Shown piece by piece: positions 31,907 to 40,906 of a DNA stretch of 55,587 nt. The DNA comes from an uncultured Pseudomonadota bacterium (GTDB taxonomy: Bacteria > Pseudomonadota > Gammaproteobacteria > Steroidobacterales > Steroidobacteraceae): positions 1-55,587 of the forward strand of contig CAIOZU010000060.1 in NCBI GenBank assembly GCA_903862885.1, in the 5' to 3' direction. Each line of letters begins with the position of its first letter. The stretch's first letter is position 1. The translations under genes were made by a program, and so were the position numbers. The notes beneath the pieces were generated by a model. It did no database searches, was not told the origin of the DNA, and saw only the letters and a program-made list of their open reading frames with translations.

Positions 31907-33946
31907 TCAGTGCGCCGCCATCGGTTGTAAATATTGCGCATACCACTCAATCACACGATCCGCGCGATCCTTGATATAACTGGGTCGGGTTAGAATATGG
32001 TATTGATCTGGATAGATCACGAGCTCAGTTGGGACACCGAGTGTTTTGAGCGCCTGATACATCTGCTCACCACCCGCAATTGGTACATTAAAGTCTTTTA
32101 GACCACCCAAAAAGAGAGTGGGTGTTGAAATACGATCCGCATGGAAAAATGGATGCGACAGCTGACGCCACAGCGCCTCATTCTGCCAGGGCGCACCCAG
32201 CTCGGCGTTGTACTGAAAGATATATTGGTCTGCACCATACATCGACAGCTGGTTACCACTCCCCGCGCCACTCACGGCCGCCTTAAATCGGGTATCACTC
32301 GAAATTAAATAGTCGGTCAATATGCCGCCATAGCTCCACCCACCGACGCCGAGCCGACTCGGATCAGCGATACCCAGCGACACGACTGTATCCATACCGG
32401 ACAACAGATCCTCAACCTCTTTGTGGCCCCAATCGCCGGCAATGGCCTCTTGAAAAAGATGTCCGCGACCGCTGCTCCCACGATAATTAATAGCCAGCAC
32501 CACATAACCTTGTGCCGCCAATAACTGCCGCTCAAACTGTAACGGATATTGATCAAACAGCAGCGAGTGTTCATCTTCGCCAACCGGACCCCCATGGATC
32601 CAAAGAATAGTCGGATAACGCTGACCGACGCGGTAATCAGACGGCTTGATCAACAGACCATGAATCTCTGTCCCATCCTTACTCTTGAAACTCAGGTTTT
32701 CCACTGTACCGAGCTGAATCTCAGCCAAGAGCGCGTCATTGTGATGGGTCAGCGGCCGAAGTATCCCGTGCTCCACGGCAAACAACTCCGGTGCTGCACG
32801 ATCCGTCGACAGTAGCCGCACCACGTGCCCCGCCTCAATCGACTGCGCGATAATCACCTCAGGTCCGTGTGGAACCGTCAGCGGTATCCCATCGGACAGT
32901 CTGATGCTCAAAGGATAAATCGCGGTATCGTCCTCAATGAGAGCATCGACAAAGAGCCCATCATGCGCGACCGTGTAACTCAACACACCGCGATCCAAGG
33001 TACTGGCCAGTGCTCGGGTGCTGCCATCTATCGCCGAAATCACTGCCAGTTGATCAGAGATGTATGCAGTAAATGCAGGTTTTGAGCCCACTGAAGCGAT
33101 AAGACTCTGACCCTTCGGTGTCCAAGCTAATCGCGGCTGATTAGGCACATAAACCCGCGTGAGAGCACGCGCCATTGCGCCGCTTTTGGCATCTACAATG
33201 TCAATTTCTTGCTGCCCATCGGGATCCGCACCAAAACCGTGGGTACGAAGGAATGCGATGCGCTGACCATCCGGCGACCACGTCGGATGGCTATCATTAA
33301 ATCCAATCCCTGAAGTCAAATCAGACAGCTGCCCCGTGGTGATATTGAAAAGCGCCAGGTGCGTAGTCGTACTGGCGGTCAAGTAACCCAACTTGTCTGC
33401 TTTAAAGGGCGTTGTTGTCACCACAATCGGTGGTGGCACTTTTGCCGAGGCGCTGTCCTCACGCCCTTGTATGACCAGAACCAACTGCTGCCCGTTCGGT
33501 GACCACTGATAGCTGATGATCGTGGCGGCTGTATGTGTCAGTGCGCGAGCCTCGCCCCCACGACGATCTACCGCCATGACTTGACTGTGATCATCCCCCT
33601 CTGAGGTAGCCAAAAAACTCACCGTGCGACTGTCAGGACTCCACTGGGGTGAGCTGACGTCTTTAAGAGACGGTGGTGTGAGCGGCTTCGGTGCATCGCC
33701 ATTCCAGGCCACCTGCCACAGGGCGCTGATCGATTCATCCGACTCACGATCGTTGTGATTCACGAGGTAGGCGACCCATCGCCCATCGGGCGACAGATGA
33801 GGGTCGGCGACATCCGCTATGCGAAACACGTCCTCAGACACGAGGCCCCGAGGGCTGCCCTGACTGATAACCGGCCACGCAAGCATCATCACGCCAACCA
33901 AGCCCGTGGCTAGGGAACGATCAAGGCACCCGCGTACTCGACCCAT
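31907..33946 (-). CDS. Secreted S9-family prolyl oligopeptidase-like peptidase
   Basis: About 679 residues with a signal peptide (LATGLVGVMMLAWPVISQG). A seven-bladed beta-propeller of WD40-like/PD40 repeats ('DPHLSPDGRWVAYLVNHND', 'SPQWSPDSRTVSFLA', 'HPTWSPDGQRIAFLRTHG') precedes an alpha/beta hydrolase domain. That domain has the nucleophile Ser in 'GVGGWSYGGILTDYL', an Asp in 'LGGLKDFNVPIAGGEQ' and a C-terminal His in 'YPDQYHILTRP'. This is the dipeptidyl/acylaminoacyl-peptidase branch of S9 and it cleaves short peptides in the periplasm. The ATG at 33946 has GAGGT 7 bases upstream; the one at 33961 is an alternative. Fits the peptide/amide-scavenging theme. Confidence 0.88.
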   Translation of the reverse strand: MGRVRGCLDRSLATGLVGVMMLAWPVISQGSPRGLVSEDVFRIADVADPHLSPDGRWVAYLVNHNDRESDESISALWQVAWNGDAPKPLTPPSLKDVSSPQWSPDSRTVSFLATSEGDDHSQVMAVDRRGGEARALTHTAATIISYQWSPNGQQLVLVIQGREDSASAKVPPPIVVTTTPFKADKLGYLTASTTTHLALFNITTGQLSDLTSGIGFNDSHPTWSPDGQRIAFLRTHGFGADPDGQQEIDIVDAKSGAMARALTRVYVPNQPRLAWTPKGQSLIASVGSKPAFTAYISDQLAVISAIDGSTRALASTLDRGVLSYTVAHDGLFVDALIEDDTAIYPLSIRLSDGIPLTVPHGPEVIIAQSIEAGHVVRLLSTDRAAPELFAVEHGILRPLTHHNDALLAEIQLGTVENLSFKSKDGTEIHGLLIKPSDYRVGQRYPTILWIHGGPVGEDEHSLLFDQYPLQFERQLLAAQGYVVLAINYRGSSGRGHLFQEAIAGDWGHKEVEDLLSGMDTVVSLGIADPSRLGVGGWSYGGILTDYLISSDTRFKAAVSGAGSGNQLSMYGADQYIFQYNAELGAPWQNEALWRQLSHPFFHADRISTPTLFLGGLKDFNVPIAGGEQMYQALKTLGVPTELVIYPDQYHILTRPSYIKDRADRVIEWYAQYLQPMAAH

Positions 33947-34017
33947 GTTCTCTGACCTCATGTCTCACGGAGACGACTGACCCCACGCGCCTGACATAAG
34001 CCCAACCATTGCCCGCA

Positions 34018-35601
34018 TTACTCAAACGCGATCGCACCGTTGCCGTAACCTGGATAGTTGTCAAACAGCACAAACACACGGCGACCATAAAAGAACGGAA
34101 GACCCCAATCAAAAGACCCGGTCAGACCCAGTGGTCCACCTAAGGTCGGCTGTACCGCTAATGCCGTCGACGGATCATATAGAGATGGTAATAACGTATC
34201 GGCATTACCTATAGTGAAGGCAATATCACCACTGGTCACAGTGGCATCGCTACTTTGAATGACCGCTGACAGGCTAAGAGTGTCCGGGTTGCTTGGGCAG
34301 AAAAACTGATCTGCTAGATCAGCACAGGTAGGAATCAAGGGGTCGTCAAAGAACAACCCATTCGACCCCGAGTCTATAAAGCTGTTAGGCAATACCGAAC
34401 TCTTGTAGGTTGTACTTAGAGTCTGGGAATATGACAGCGAATACGTTTTTGCGCTGGCAGGTAGTTGGTTATTATTCTGATTATTGATCCCAAAAAACAG
34501 CTTGCCCTCAAGACTTGACAGACCCGTGTTGGGTGCCGCCGGCAAATCAATCATGATGCCGTTATGATCTGCACTGACGTTATTGTATGCATTGAGTAGT
34601 GCCGCCAAATTATTTGCCTGATTCGCAAGCGCCACACCCGTGTGCACGCAGTTACCCGCGGGGCACACGTAATACGGGCTCTCTGGCAAATATTGTGGAT
34701 TAGAGGTCAAGAAAGCCGGCGTGCAACCTACTTCACAGTCCTGCAATAAATTACCCACGCCCAAAATGCCATTCGCACCTAAGGCAACGACGGTGCTCTC
34801 ATTCATATAAGTCGGTGCGATGATGTTGGTAGGCGCAGTCGCGCAATCCGCTGGTGCGGCACCCGCAGCCGCATCACCCAACAAGTTAACGGCAACATTT
34901 GAAAGGGTTTGTCCACCAAACTGAACATCTAGGGTCACCATCGAGCCCCACGTGTAACCGTCCACAAACTGCACACATTCAAAAATAGGGCTCGTAGTCG
35001 TCGAGTCAGTGATGGGTGTGGGTACAGCAGTGCCCAAGGGCGATATCAGCCGAAGGCCGACCGATCCCGTATCCACCTGAATATTAGGAATAGTGGTACA
35101 CGCCGTGGTGCTCCCTGGCGTACACACCGTGATGGTGGCGTACAACACATTGACTGAATAATTGAGACCAGCCAACGGGCCCACTGATGCGGTTACGGGT
35201 AGGAAATTCGTTAAACCAGCAGCACCATTTAGCGTGACAATCGCTGGGCTGTTGGGCGCATTGCTAGCGATATTGAGACTGCCGGTTTGCGCGGCTGCCG
35301 ATGACGTGTAGGTCACAGTCACTGCGCAAGTAGCCGCTGGCGCCACACTCGTACAATTATTGGTTTGCGTGAACGCCGCACCCGTGAGGGTGATGCCACT
35401 GATCAGCAGCGCCCCTGTACCGGTGTTCGTTACCGTTAGCACTTGGATGCTGGGGACCCCTACTGTCTGTGCAGCGAATGATAGGCTCGTCGCGACGGAC
35501 AGTGAGGGCGACGGTGCAGTGCCAGAGCCTCCACCACCACACGCACTTAACAAACCCGCGCTCAAGAGCGCGAGTAACAACACTTTAATAAGTGACTTCA
35601 T
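34018..35601 (-). CDS. DUF3443 lipoprotein with pepsin-like (bilobal aspartic peptidase) features
   Basis: 527 residues. Lipoprotein signal with lipobox L-S-A-C21 and Gly at +2 (outer-membrane sorting). Residues ~33-128 form an Ig-like HYDIN/choice-of-anchor-type domain. The rest is DUF3443. In that part I see two aspartic-peptidase-type triads, D177-T-G-S ('IQVDTGSVGLRL') and D410-S-G-S ('FIDSGSNGLFF'). After the first comes 'ANGILGVGNLL', the hydrophobic-hydrophobic-Gly step of pepsin's N-lobe; the end 'WGLPFFYGRRVFVLFDN...GAIAFE' copies pepsin's last strands. Cysteines are numerous, as expected for a secreted protein. DUF3443 has no assigned function that I can recall; the peptidase idea is mine. 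The DUF2844 gene is directly upstream (22 bases), the conserved partner of DUF3443. AAGGA precedes the start. Confidence 0.8.
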   Translation of the reverse strand: MKSLIKVLLLALLSAGLLSACGGGGSGTAPSPSLSVATSLSFAAQTVGVPSIQVLTVTNTGTGALLISGITLTGAAFTQTNNCTSVAPAATCAVTVTYTSSAAAQTGSLNIASNAPNSPAIVTLNGAAGLTNFLPVTASVGPLAGLNYSVNVLYATITVCTPGSTTACTTIPNIQVDTGSVGLRLISPLGTAVPTPITDSTTTSPIFECVQFVDGYTWGSMVTLDVQFGGQTLSNVAVNLLGDAAAGAAPADCATAPTNIIAPTYMNESTVVALGANGILGVGNLLQDCEVGCTPAFLTSNPQYLPESPYYVCPAGNCVHTGVALANQANNLAALLNAYNNVSADHNGIMIDLPAAPNTGLSSLEGKLFFGINNQNNNQLPASAKTYSLSYSQTLSTTYKSSVLPNSFIDSGSNGLFFDDPLIPTCADLADQFFCPSNPDTLSLSAVIQSSDATVTSGDIAFTIGNADTLLPSLYDPSTALAVQPTLGGPLGLTGSFDWGLPFFYGRRVFVLFDNYPGYGNGAIAFE

Positions 35602-35623
35602 AACAACTCATCCTTAAACTAAA

Positions 35624-36139
35624 TTAGTGCAGGTCAGCGACCGTTGTGCCTTGCGGCATCAGGGTGGGCACATAGGCTGCAATATGAAATTCGCGCTGCG
35701 TTTTACGCATAGACACCACGAAGTCGCCGTCCGTGATGTTGAGCACATGGTGATTGGTATGGGGTACAGCGATGACTTGCTGGTAACGGGCATAGTGCGC
35801 GCCTAAGATATTTTTTAAGTTAGGCAATGACCGTCCTGACCAAGTAGTCGCAAACACCATCCCGGAGTGCGCGACGTACTCATGCAGTTGGGCCCCTGTC
35901 GGCGAACTGACCGCGTGCAATGCGTAGTGTGCGTGCTGAGTCACCTGCACCGTGGCACCGCGAATGGTCGCCTGATCACGGGCAATAGAGCTTTGCTGCT
36001 CACCAAGGCCCGCCCAAGCAGGCGAAATCAAGGTCATGCTGAGTGCGCTAAGCATGACGACGCCTAGCCAATTCAGAGGACGCAGTGATCGACTCTGCAG
36101 TCGAAGGCGATTGTTGTGCGTTGGTTCACATTGAGTCAT
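35624..36139 (-). CDS. DUF2844 exported protein, partner of DUF3443
   Basis: 171 residues from the ATG at 36139, chosen for GAGG 7 bases before it. Long signal peptide (core LGVVMLSALSMTLISPAWA). The mature ~125 residues match DUF2844: 'GLGEQQSSIARDQATIRGAT', 'YALHAVSSPTGAQLHEYVAHSGMVFATTWSG' region and 'LLGxxY'-type 'ILGAHYARYQQVIAV'. DUF2844 and DUF3443 genes recur side by side in proteobacteria such as Burkholderia. If DUF3443 is a peptidase, this small secreted protein could be a substrate, chaperone or inhibitor; that is speculation. First gene of the pair, transcribed away from amtB. Confidence 0.75.
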   Translation of the reverse strand: MTQCEPTHNNRLRLQSRSLRPLNWLGVVMLSALSMTLISPAWAGLGEQQSSIARDQATIRGATVQVTQHAHYALHAVSSPTGAQLHEYVAHSGMVFATTWSGRSLPNLKNILGAHYARYQQVIAVPHTNHHVLNITDGDFVVSMRKTQREFHIAAYVPTLMPQGTTVADLH

Positions 36140-36295
36140 AACAGGCCTCATTCAGTACTGGGGGCACTATCCGATGAAAGGGCCTGTCGGTGTCGAGGAC
36201 TGGTTAACATCTTTGACATCCGGTCGCCGACGGAGTCGCTAAAAGCACCGAATACTCCATCGATGCCGCCTGAGCGCGCAGGCGCGAGCTCAGGG

Positions 36296-36312
36296 CGCAC
36301 CAAAAAGTGGCG
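36296..36312 (+). promoter_or_regulatory. Candidate NtrC-type enhancer site
   Basis: CGCACCAAAAAGTGGCG matches 12 of 17 positions of the classical NtrC site TGCACCAAAATGGTGCA. The left half is near perfect, the right half weak. It lies about 205 bases before the sigma-54 promoter of amtB, a normal enhancer distance. Confidence 0.4.
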
Positions 36313-36517
36313 TCCACCCAACCACGGCGGCTGAAAACTAATCCAATGCGCCCCTCGATCCGACCCCACGCCCGGCCACGCACGCCACAAATTGGCAACG
36401 ATCAAGACAGCGTAAAATATATTTATTGTTAAAAATCAATAGTTTATATTTTTTTGTCAACCACTGACAGCCAGATGGCTCGTCGATCGGACCTCTCGCG
36501 CTGAGGGTTTACGCAAT

Positions 36518-36533
36518 TGGCATAATGCTTGCT
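36518..36533 (+). promoter_or_regulatory. Sigma-54 (RpoN) promoter of amtB
   Basis: TGGCATAATGCTTGCT has the GG and GC doublets at the exact -24/-12 spacing and the full TGGCA and TTGCT boxes of the RpoN consensus. Transcription would start near 36544, giving a leader of about 120 bases before the amtB start codon. It predicts induction by nitrogen limitation. Confidence 0.8.
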
Positions 36534-36664
36534 TTAAATCAGTCGTGACCTTGAGGTAAAACGTCCCACCACAGACGCCCTCGGGTCGCATGGACCGCGG
36601 TCTGGTGCCTCAGCCGGCACTAAGACCGCGGCTACTCACGGCATTCGGGCTAAGGGATTCATTC

Positions 36665-38062
36665 ATGTTTCGACACTCACGCGCGTGGCTCATCACACTC
36701 CTTCTCAGCACCCCGCTGTTCGTCGCCGCTGCCCATGCGGAAGAGGCAGCTGTCACTCCTCCGGTGACGGCCGTCACGGCGCCGACGGTCGCTCCCGCTG
36801 ATGCAGCGGTTGAACCCGCACCGACGGAGCCGCAGCTTGTCACGCTCGATAAGATATCGTCCGGTGACACGGCATGGATGCTGACCTCCACCGTGCTGGT
36901 GTTACTCATGACGCTGCCTGGATTGGCGCTGTTCTATGGCGGCATGGTCAGAAAGAAAAATATCTTATCCACTTTAATGCAGACCTTCGCGATCACCTGC
37001 GTTGTCTCTTTGCTCTGGTGGGCGATCGGCTACTCCTGGGCGTTCACGCCCGGCTCTGCCTTTCTAGGTGGTAGTAGCCGGCTCTTTATGAATGGCATGG
37101 TATTCATGAAAGAGGCCGGCAAACTGTCTGCCTCTCATCTGGCATTGACGATCCCTGAATCCGTCTACTCGATGTTTCAGTTGACCTTCGCCTGCATTAC
37201 ACCCGCACTCATCTGCGGTGCGTTTGCGGAGCGCATGAAGTTCTCTGCCATGCTGATTTTTATGAGCGTCTGGTCATTAGCGGTCTACGCACCCATCGCC
37301 CACTGGGTGTGGGAACCCAGTGGCTGGCTCAGCGCACGCGGCCTGTTGGACTACGCCGGTGGCACGGTCGTGCACATCAACGCAGGTATCGCCGCTCTGG
37401 TGGCCGCCTTGGTGCTCGGCAAGCGAGTGGGCTATGGTCGGGAACCGATGGCGCCACATAACCTGATTTTGACCGTCATCGGCGCCTCCTTGTTGTGGGT
37501 GGGCTGGTGTGGTTTCAATGCAGGCTCAGCGGGTGCCGCCGATGGCCGTGCAGGTATGGCGATGGTCACCACTCAACTGGCAACCGCCGCCGCCGCCATT
37601 GCATGGATGTTCGCCGAGTGGATCTTGAAGAAAAAGCCATCCGTTCTTGGCATCGCCTCCGGTGCCGTCGCGGGACTGGTGGCGATCACTCCCGCGTCTG
37701 GCTTCGTGGGACCGACTCCCGCGGTGATCATTGGTCTGATTGCCGGCGTGGTCTGTTTCTTCTCGGCCACCACACTCAAGCACGCTTTGGGCTATGACGA
37801 CTCACTGGATGCCTTCGGCGTGCACTGTGTGGGTGGCATTGTCGGCGCGCTACTGACCGGTGTATTTGCCAGTAAGGAAATCTCCGGTGTCGATGGCTCC
37901 GTCATGACCCAACTGCTAGGCGTTGGCGCTACCCTGATCTATGGTGGCATCAGCAGTTACATCATCTTAAAACTCATTGACCTCACCATCGGACTGCGCG
38001 TGGCGGAAGATGAAGAGCGTGAAGGTCTAGACGTCAGCCTACATGGCGAACGCGTCGACTAG
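36665..38062 (+). CDS. amtB: Ammonium transporter AmtB
   Basis: 465 residues. A cleavable signal peptide (AWLITLLLSTPLFVAAAHA) and a Pro/Ala-rich periplasmic stretch precede 11 membrane segments, as in proteobacterial AmtB. Diagnostic phrases: 'GDTAWMLTSTVLVLLMTLPG', 'ALFYGGMVRKKN', the twin pore histidines in 'AGGTVVHINAGIAALV' and 'FGVHCVGGIVGALLTG', and the cytoplasmic tail 'GLRVAEDEEREGLDVSLHGE', which in E. coli docks GlnK. No glnK is adjacent, unlike the usual glnK-amtB operon, so its PII partner must be elsewhere. ATG at 36665 has AAGGGA 8 bases before it and starts the signal peptide. Monocistronic, between a sigma-54 promoter and an intrinsic terminator. It would recover ammonium released by amine and amide breakdown. 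Confidence 0.95.
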   Translation: MFRHSRAWLITLLLSTPLFVAAAHAEEAAVTPPVTAVTAPTVAPADAAVEPAPTEPQLVTLDKISSGDTAWMLTSTVLVLLMTLPGLALFYGGMVRKKNILSTLMQTFAITCVVSLLWWAIGYSWAFTPGSAFLGGSSRLFMNGMVFMKEAGKLSASHLALTIPESVYSMFQLTFACITPALICGAFAERMKFSAMLIFMSVWSLAVYAPIAHWVWEPSGWLSARGLLDYAGGTVVHINAGIAALVAALVLGKRVGYGREPMAPHNLILTVIGASLLWVGWCGFNAGSAGAADGRAGMAMVTTQLATAAAAIAWMFAEWILKKKPSVLGIASGAVAGLVAITPASGFVGPTPAVIIGLIAGVVCFFSATTLKHALGYDDSLDAFGVHCVGGIVGALLTGVFASKEISGVDGSVMTQLLGVGATLIYGGISSYIILKLIDLTIGLRVAEDEEREGLDVSLHGERVD

Positions 38063-38070
38063 GCAAAGCG

Positions 38071-38103
38071 GCTGGGATCAAGGCAGTTGATCCCAGCTTT
38101 TTT
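38071..38103 (+). terminator. Intrinsic terminator of amtB
   Basis: GCTGGGATCAA (38071-38081), loop GGCAG, TTGATCCCAGC (38087-38097): a perfect 11-bp stem followed directly by six T, 8 bases after the amtB stop codon. Confidence 0.92.
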
Positions 38104-38162
38104 AAATCCAGCGACGCGCTGCAGCAGCGCGTCCACCTCGCTCACAAGCAAATCGTTTCGAT

Positions 38163-39722
38163 CTAGTCGGCCGCGACCGCCGCTGCGTGCGCGTGGGCAC
38201 TAGCCCCCGGTCGGGTAATCCACACTAATATAATAAGCAAAAAAACCAGCCAACCCGAAATCCAAAAAAAGTCGATAGCCGACTTCGCATAGGCTTGGAC
38301 TCCCAAAGAGCGACTCACCAAAGCGAACGCTTGCGACTGGGAGAATCCCACTGCCTGTAAGTGATCAAGCGCGCTTCGAAAAGCAGGATCTGATATGCCT
38401 GAATGCTCAATGAGTCGACTTTGATAGAGCGCTGCACGACGATCCCAAACGGTCGTCACAATCGCTGCCGCAAAGCTGCCACCGATCGTTCGCATAAAAC
38501 TCGACAGACCCGATGCGGCCGGTACACGGTGGCCAGGCACGCCCTGCAACACAATGCTCACTGTTGAGATGAAAAAGGTCGCCAGTGCAATCCCTTGAAC
38601 AAGTCCTGGGAGTACGAACTGATAAAAGCTTGCCTCAGACGTCAGTTCGGCTCTCATCAGATACGAGGTGCCGAATGCCAGCAACGAAACCGTCGCAAAC
38701 CAACGAATATCAATCCGACCCATCCACTTGCCAACGAAGGGCGTCACCAGCACCGCCACCATACCTGCCGGTGCCGCGACAAAGCCGGCCCAGGTCGCTG
38801 TGTAGTTCAACTGGGTTTGTATCCATAACGGAAACAACACTAAGTTGGCGAAAAAAATGCCGTAACCCAATGCCTGCACCACTGAGCCCAACCAAAAGTT
38901 ACGTAACCGGAACAACGTTAGATCGACAATCGGATGCTGCTCGGTCAACTCCCAAATTAAAAAAGATATAAAGCCCAGCACACTGACCACCGCCAGCGTG
39001 ATGATCATCGGTGATGCGAACCAGTCTGCGTCTTTACCCTTGTCCAGCATCACCTGTAAGGCGCCGACCCAGATGACCAGCAGCACGATCCCCACATAAT
39101 CAACCCGCACCTTTCGACCCGGCGCGTCTCGCTTTCCAAGATGTCGCCAACAGAGGAAGGCACTCAAGGCGCCAACGGGTAGATTAATTAAAAATATCCA
39201 TGGCCAGCTATAGTTATCTGATAGATAGCCACCGAGCATCGGCCCTGCGATCGGTGCCAACAGCGTGGTAATCGACCAGATAGAGAGTGCCAACGTGCGT
39301 CGCTGGGGTGGAAAGACGTTGAGCAGCAGCGCCTGCGAGCCTGGCACCAGTGGCCCTGAGAAAAAACCCTGCATCACCCGAAACACAATGAGCGACGGCA
39401 GACTCCATGCCATGCCGCATAAGAATGACGACAACGTAAAGAGCACCAACGCACCGACGTAGGTTCGCACCAGCCCAAAGCGCTGCATCAGCCAACCGGT
39501 CAAGGGGACAGACACCCCATTCGCGACCACAAACGAGGTGATGACCCACGTCCCCTGATCGGCACTGACCCCTAGATTGCCGGCGATGACCGTGATCGAC
39601 ACATTGGCGATCGTGGTGTCCAACACCTGCATAAACGTACCGAGCGCCACGGCAAAAGCCGCCACCGTGCGCGCCGCACGGGTGAGTCCGCTAAACCCGT
39701 CATTGGCCGTCGCCGCACTCAC
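38163..39722 (-). CDS. emrB: DHA2-family MFS efflux pump, EmrB-like
   Basis: 519 residues with 14 predicted membrane segments. 'FMQVLDTTIANVSITVIAG' in TM1 and 'WLMQRFGLVRTYVGAL' in the TM2-3 loop are the DHA2 motifs, and 'LLAPIAGPMLGGYLSDNYSWPWIFLINLPVG' in TM5 is the antiporter motif C region. It is the inner-membrane pump of a tripartite drug exporter with the membrane-fusion and outer-membrane genes before it. Start overlaps the fusion-protein stop by 4 bases (39719-39722). Last gene of the MarR-controlled operon. Substrates are probably amphipathic toxic compounds, but cannot be named. Confidence 0.92.
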   Translation of the reverse strand: MSAATANDGFSGLTRAARTVAAFAVALGTFMQVLDTTIANVSITVIAGNLGVSADQGTWVITSFVVANGVSVPLTGWLMQRFGLVRTYVGALVLFTLSSFLCGMAWSLPSLIVFRVMQGFFSGPLVPGSQALLLNVFPPQRRTLALSIWSITTLLAPIAGPMLGGYLSDNYSWPWIFLINLPVGALSAFLCWRHLGKRDAPGRKVRVDYVGIVLLVIWVGALQVMLDKGKDADWFASPMIITLAVVSVLGFISFLIWELTEQHPIVDLTLFRLRNFWLGSVVQALGYGIFFANLVLFPLWIQTQLNYTATWAGFVAAPAGMVAVLVTPFVGKWMGRIDIRWFATVSLLAFGTSYLMRAELTSEASFYQFVLPGLVQGIALATFFISTVSIVLQGVPGHRVPAASGLSSFMRTIGGSFAAAIVTTVWDRRAALYQSRLIEHSGISDPAFRSALDHLQAVGFSQSQAFALVSRSLGVQAYAKSAIDFFWISGWLVFLLIILVWITRPGASAHAHAAAVAAD

Positions 39723-40906
39723 AGGTTAATACGCGCCCCATTTGCTACGCGCACTGTGTTCGCGGCAATGATTGCCGCAATGCGGTTATTGACTGTGGTG
39801 TCTTCTGTCGGCGACAGCGTTGGCGCCAAACGCCCTGCACGCACATTATCAGTGACTAAGGGACCAGATAAATCAGTGATATCCACGCGCACATCCGCCG
39901 ACAGACCTAAGCGCAGCGGATGCTCAGCGACTGCCTGAGGATCTAAGCGAATACGTACCGGCACACGCTGTACGATTTTGATCCAGTTGCCTGACGCATT
40001 CTGAGCGGGCAGCAGCGCGAACGCACTGCCACTGCCTGCCGATAGACCCGCCACCTGACCCTGATAGCGCACGCTTGAGCCATAGACATCGGTACGAACT
40101 ATCACCGGCTGACCGACTCGCAGGCGACCTAATTGCACTTCTTTAAAGTTCGCATCGACCCAAACGTCAGACAACGCAACCAGCGACAACAGAGGCACCC
40201 CGGGTGCGCGGCGCTCACCGATCTGCACCGTCCGCTTAGCCACCACACCATCCACCGGCGCCAATAAGTGCGTCCGTGTTAAGGCCAAGTCAGCGGCTCG
40301 CACATTGGCTGCTGCCTGTAACACGCGCGGGTGGGTGGGGATGGTGGTGCCTTGTACCTGAACCGCGAGCGACTCTGCCCGAGCACGAGCTGCCGCCACG
40401 GCGGCACTTTGCTCAATCAAGAGTTCATTTGCATGCGATAGCTCTTCTGCTGAAATCGCCCCTCCAACCAGCAACGGCTGTCGTCGCTGTAAATCACTCG
40501 CAGCACGTGCACGCGTCGATTCGCGCGCCGTGAGCTCTGCTTTCGCTTGCGCATACTGGGCAAAGTAACCACTGACATCTCGCACCGCATGCGCAAGTTC
40601 TGCCTCGGCACTTGCTAAAGCTAAGGAGGCATCCGCCGGATTGAGTTCCACCAACACGTCGCCTCGATGGACCGTCTGCGTATCATCTACATGCACAGCG
40701 AGTACCGTACCCGGCACTTCGCTAGTGATTTGGATCACATCACCCGACACGTAGGCGTCATCCGTTGACTCCAGGTGAGACAGATGGACATACCAATAGA
40801 CCGCAAAGCCCAAGGCAATCAAAAGCGCCACCACGGCGAATACGAAAAAACCGCGGGTACGAGCGCCCTGATTGGGCGTCAGGGACGAGGTTGTAGCAGT
40901 GTTCAC
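39719..40906 (-). CDS. emrA: EmrA/HlyD-type periplasmic membrane-fusion protein
   Basis: 395 residues from a GTG at 40906 that overlaps the stop of the outer-membrane factor gene (GTGA, 40903-40906); the ATG 102 bases further upstream would read through the neighbour's 3' end and is rejected. One N-terminal membrane anchor (GFFVFAVVALLIALGFAVYW), then the biotinyl-lipoyl-like domain 'DDAYVSGDVIQITSEVPGTVLAVHVDDTQ', a long alpha-helical hairpin (residues ~95-190) and a beta-barrel domain with 'TRTHLLAPVDGVVAKRTVQIGE'. It bridges the EmrB-like pump and the outer-membrane channel. Confidence 0.92.
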   Translation of the reverse strand: MNTATTSSLTPNQGARTRGFFVFAVVALLIALGFAVYWYVHLSHLESTDDAYVSGDVIQITSEVPGTVLAVHVDDTQTVHRGDVLVELNPADASLALASAEAELAHAVRDVSGYFAQYAQAKAELTARESTRARAASDLQRRQPLLVGGAISAEELSHANELLIEQSAAVAAARARAESLAVQVQGTTIPTHPRVLQAAANVRAADLALTRTHLLAPVDGVVAKRTVQIGERRAPGVPLLSLVALSDVWVDANFKEVQLGRLRVGQPVIVRTDVYGSSVRYQGQVAGLSAGSGSAFALLPAQNASGNWIKIVQRVPVRIRLDPQAVAEHPLRLGLSADVRVDITDLSGPLVTDNVRAGRLAPTLSPTEDTTVNNRIAAIIAANTVRVANGARINL

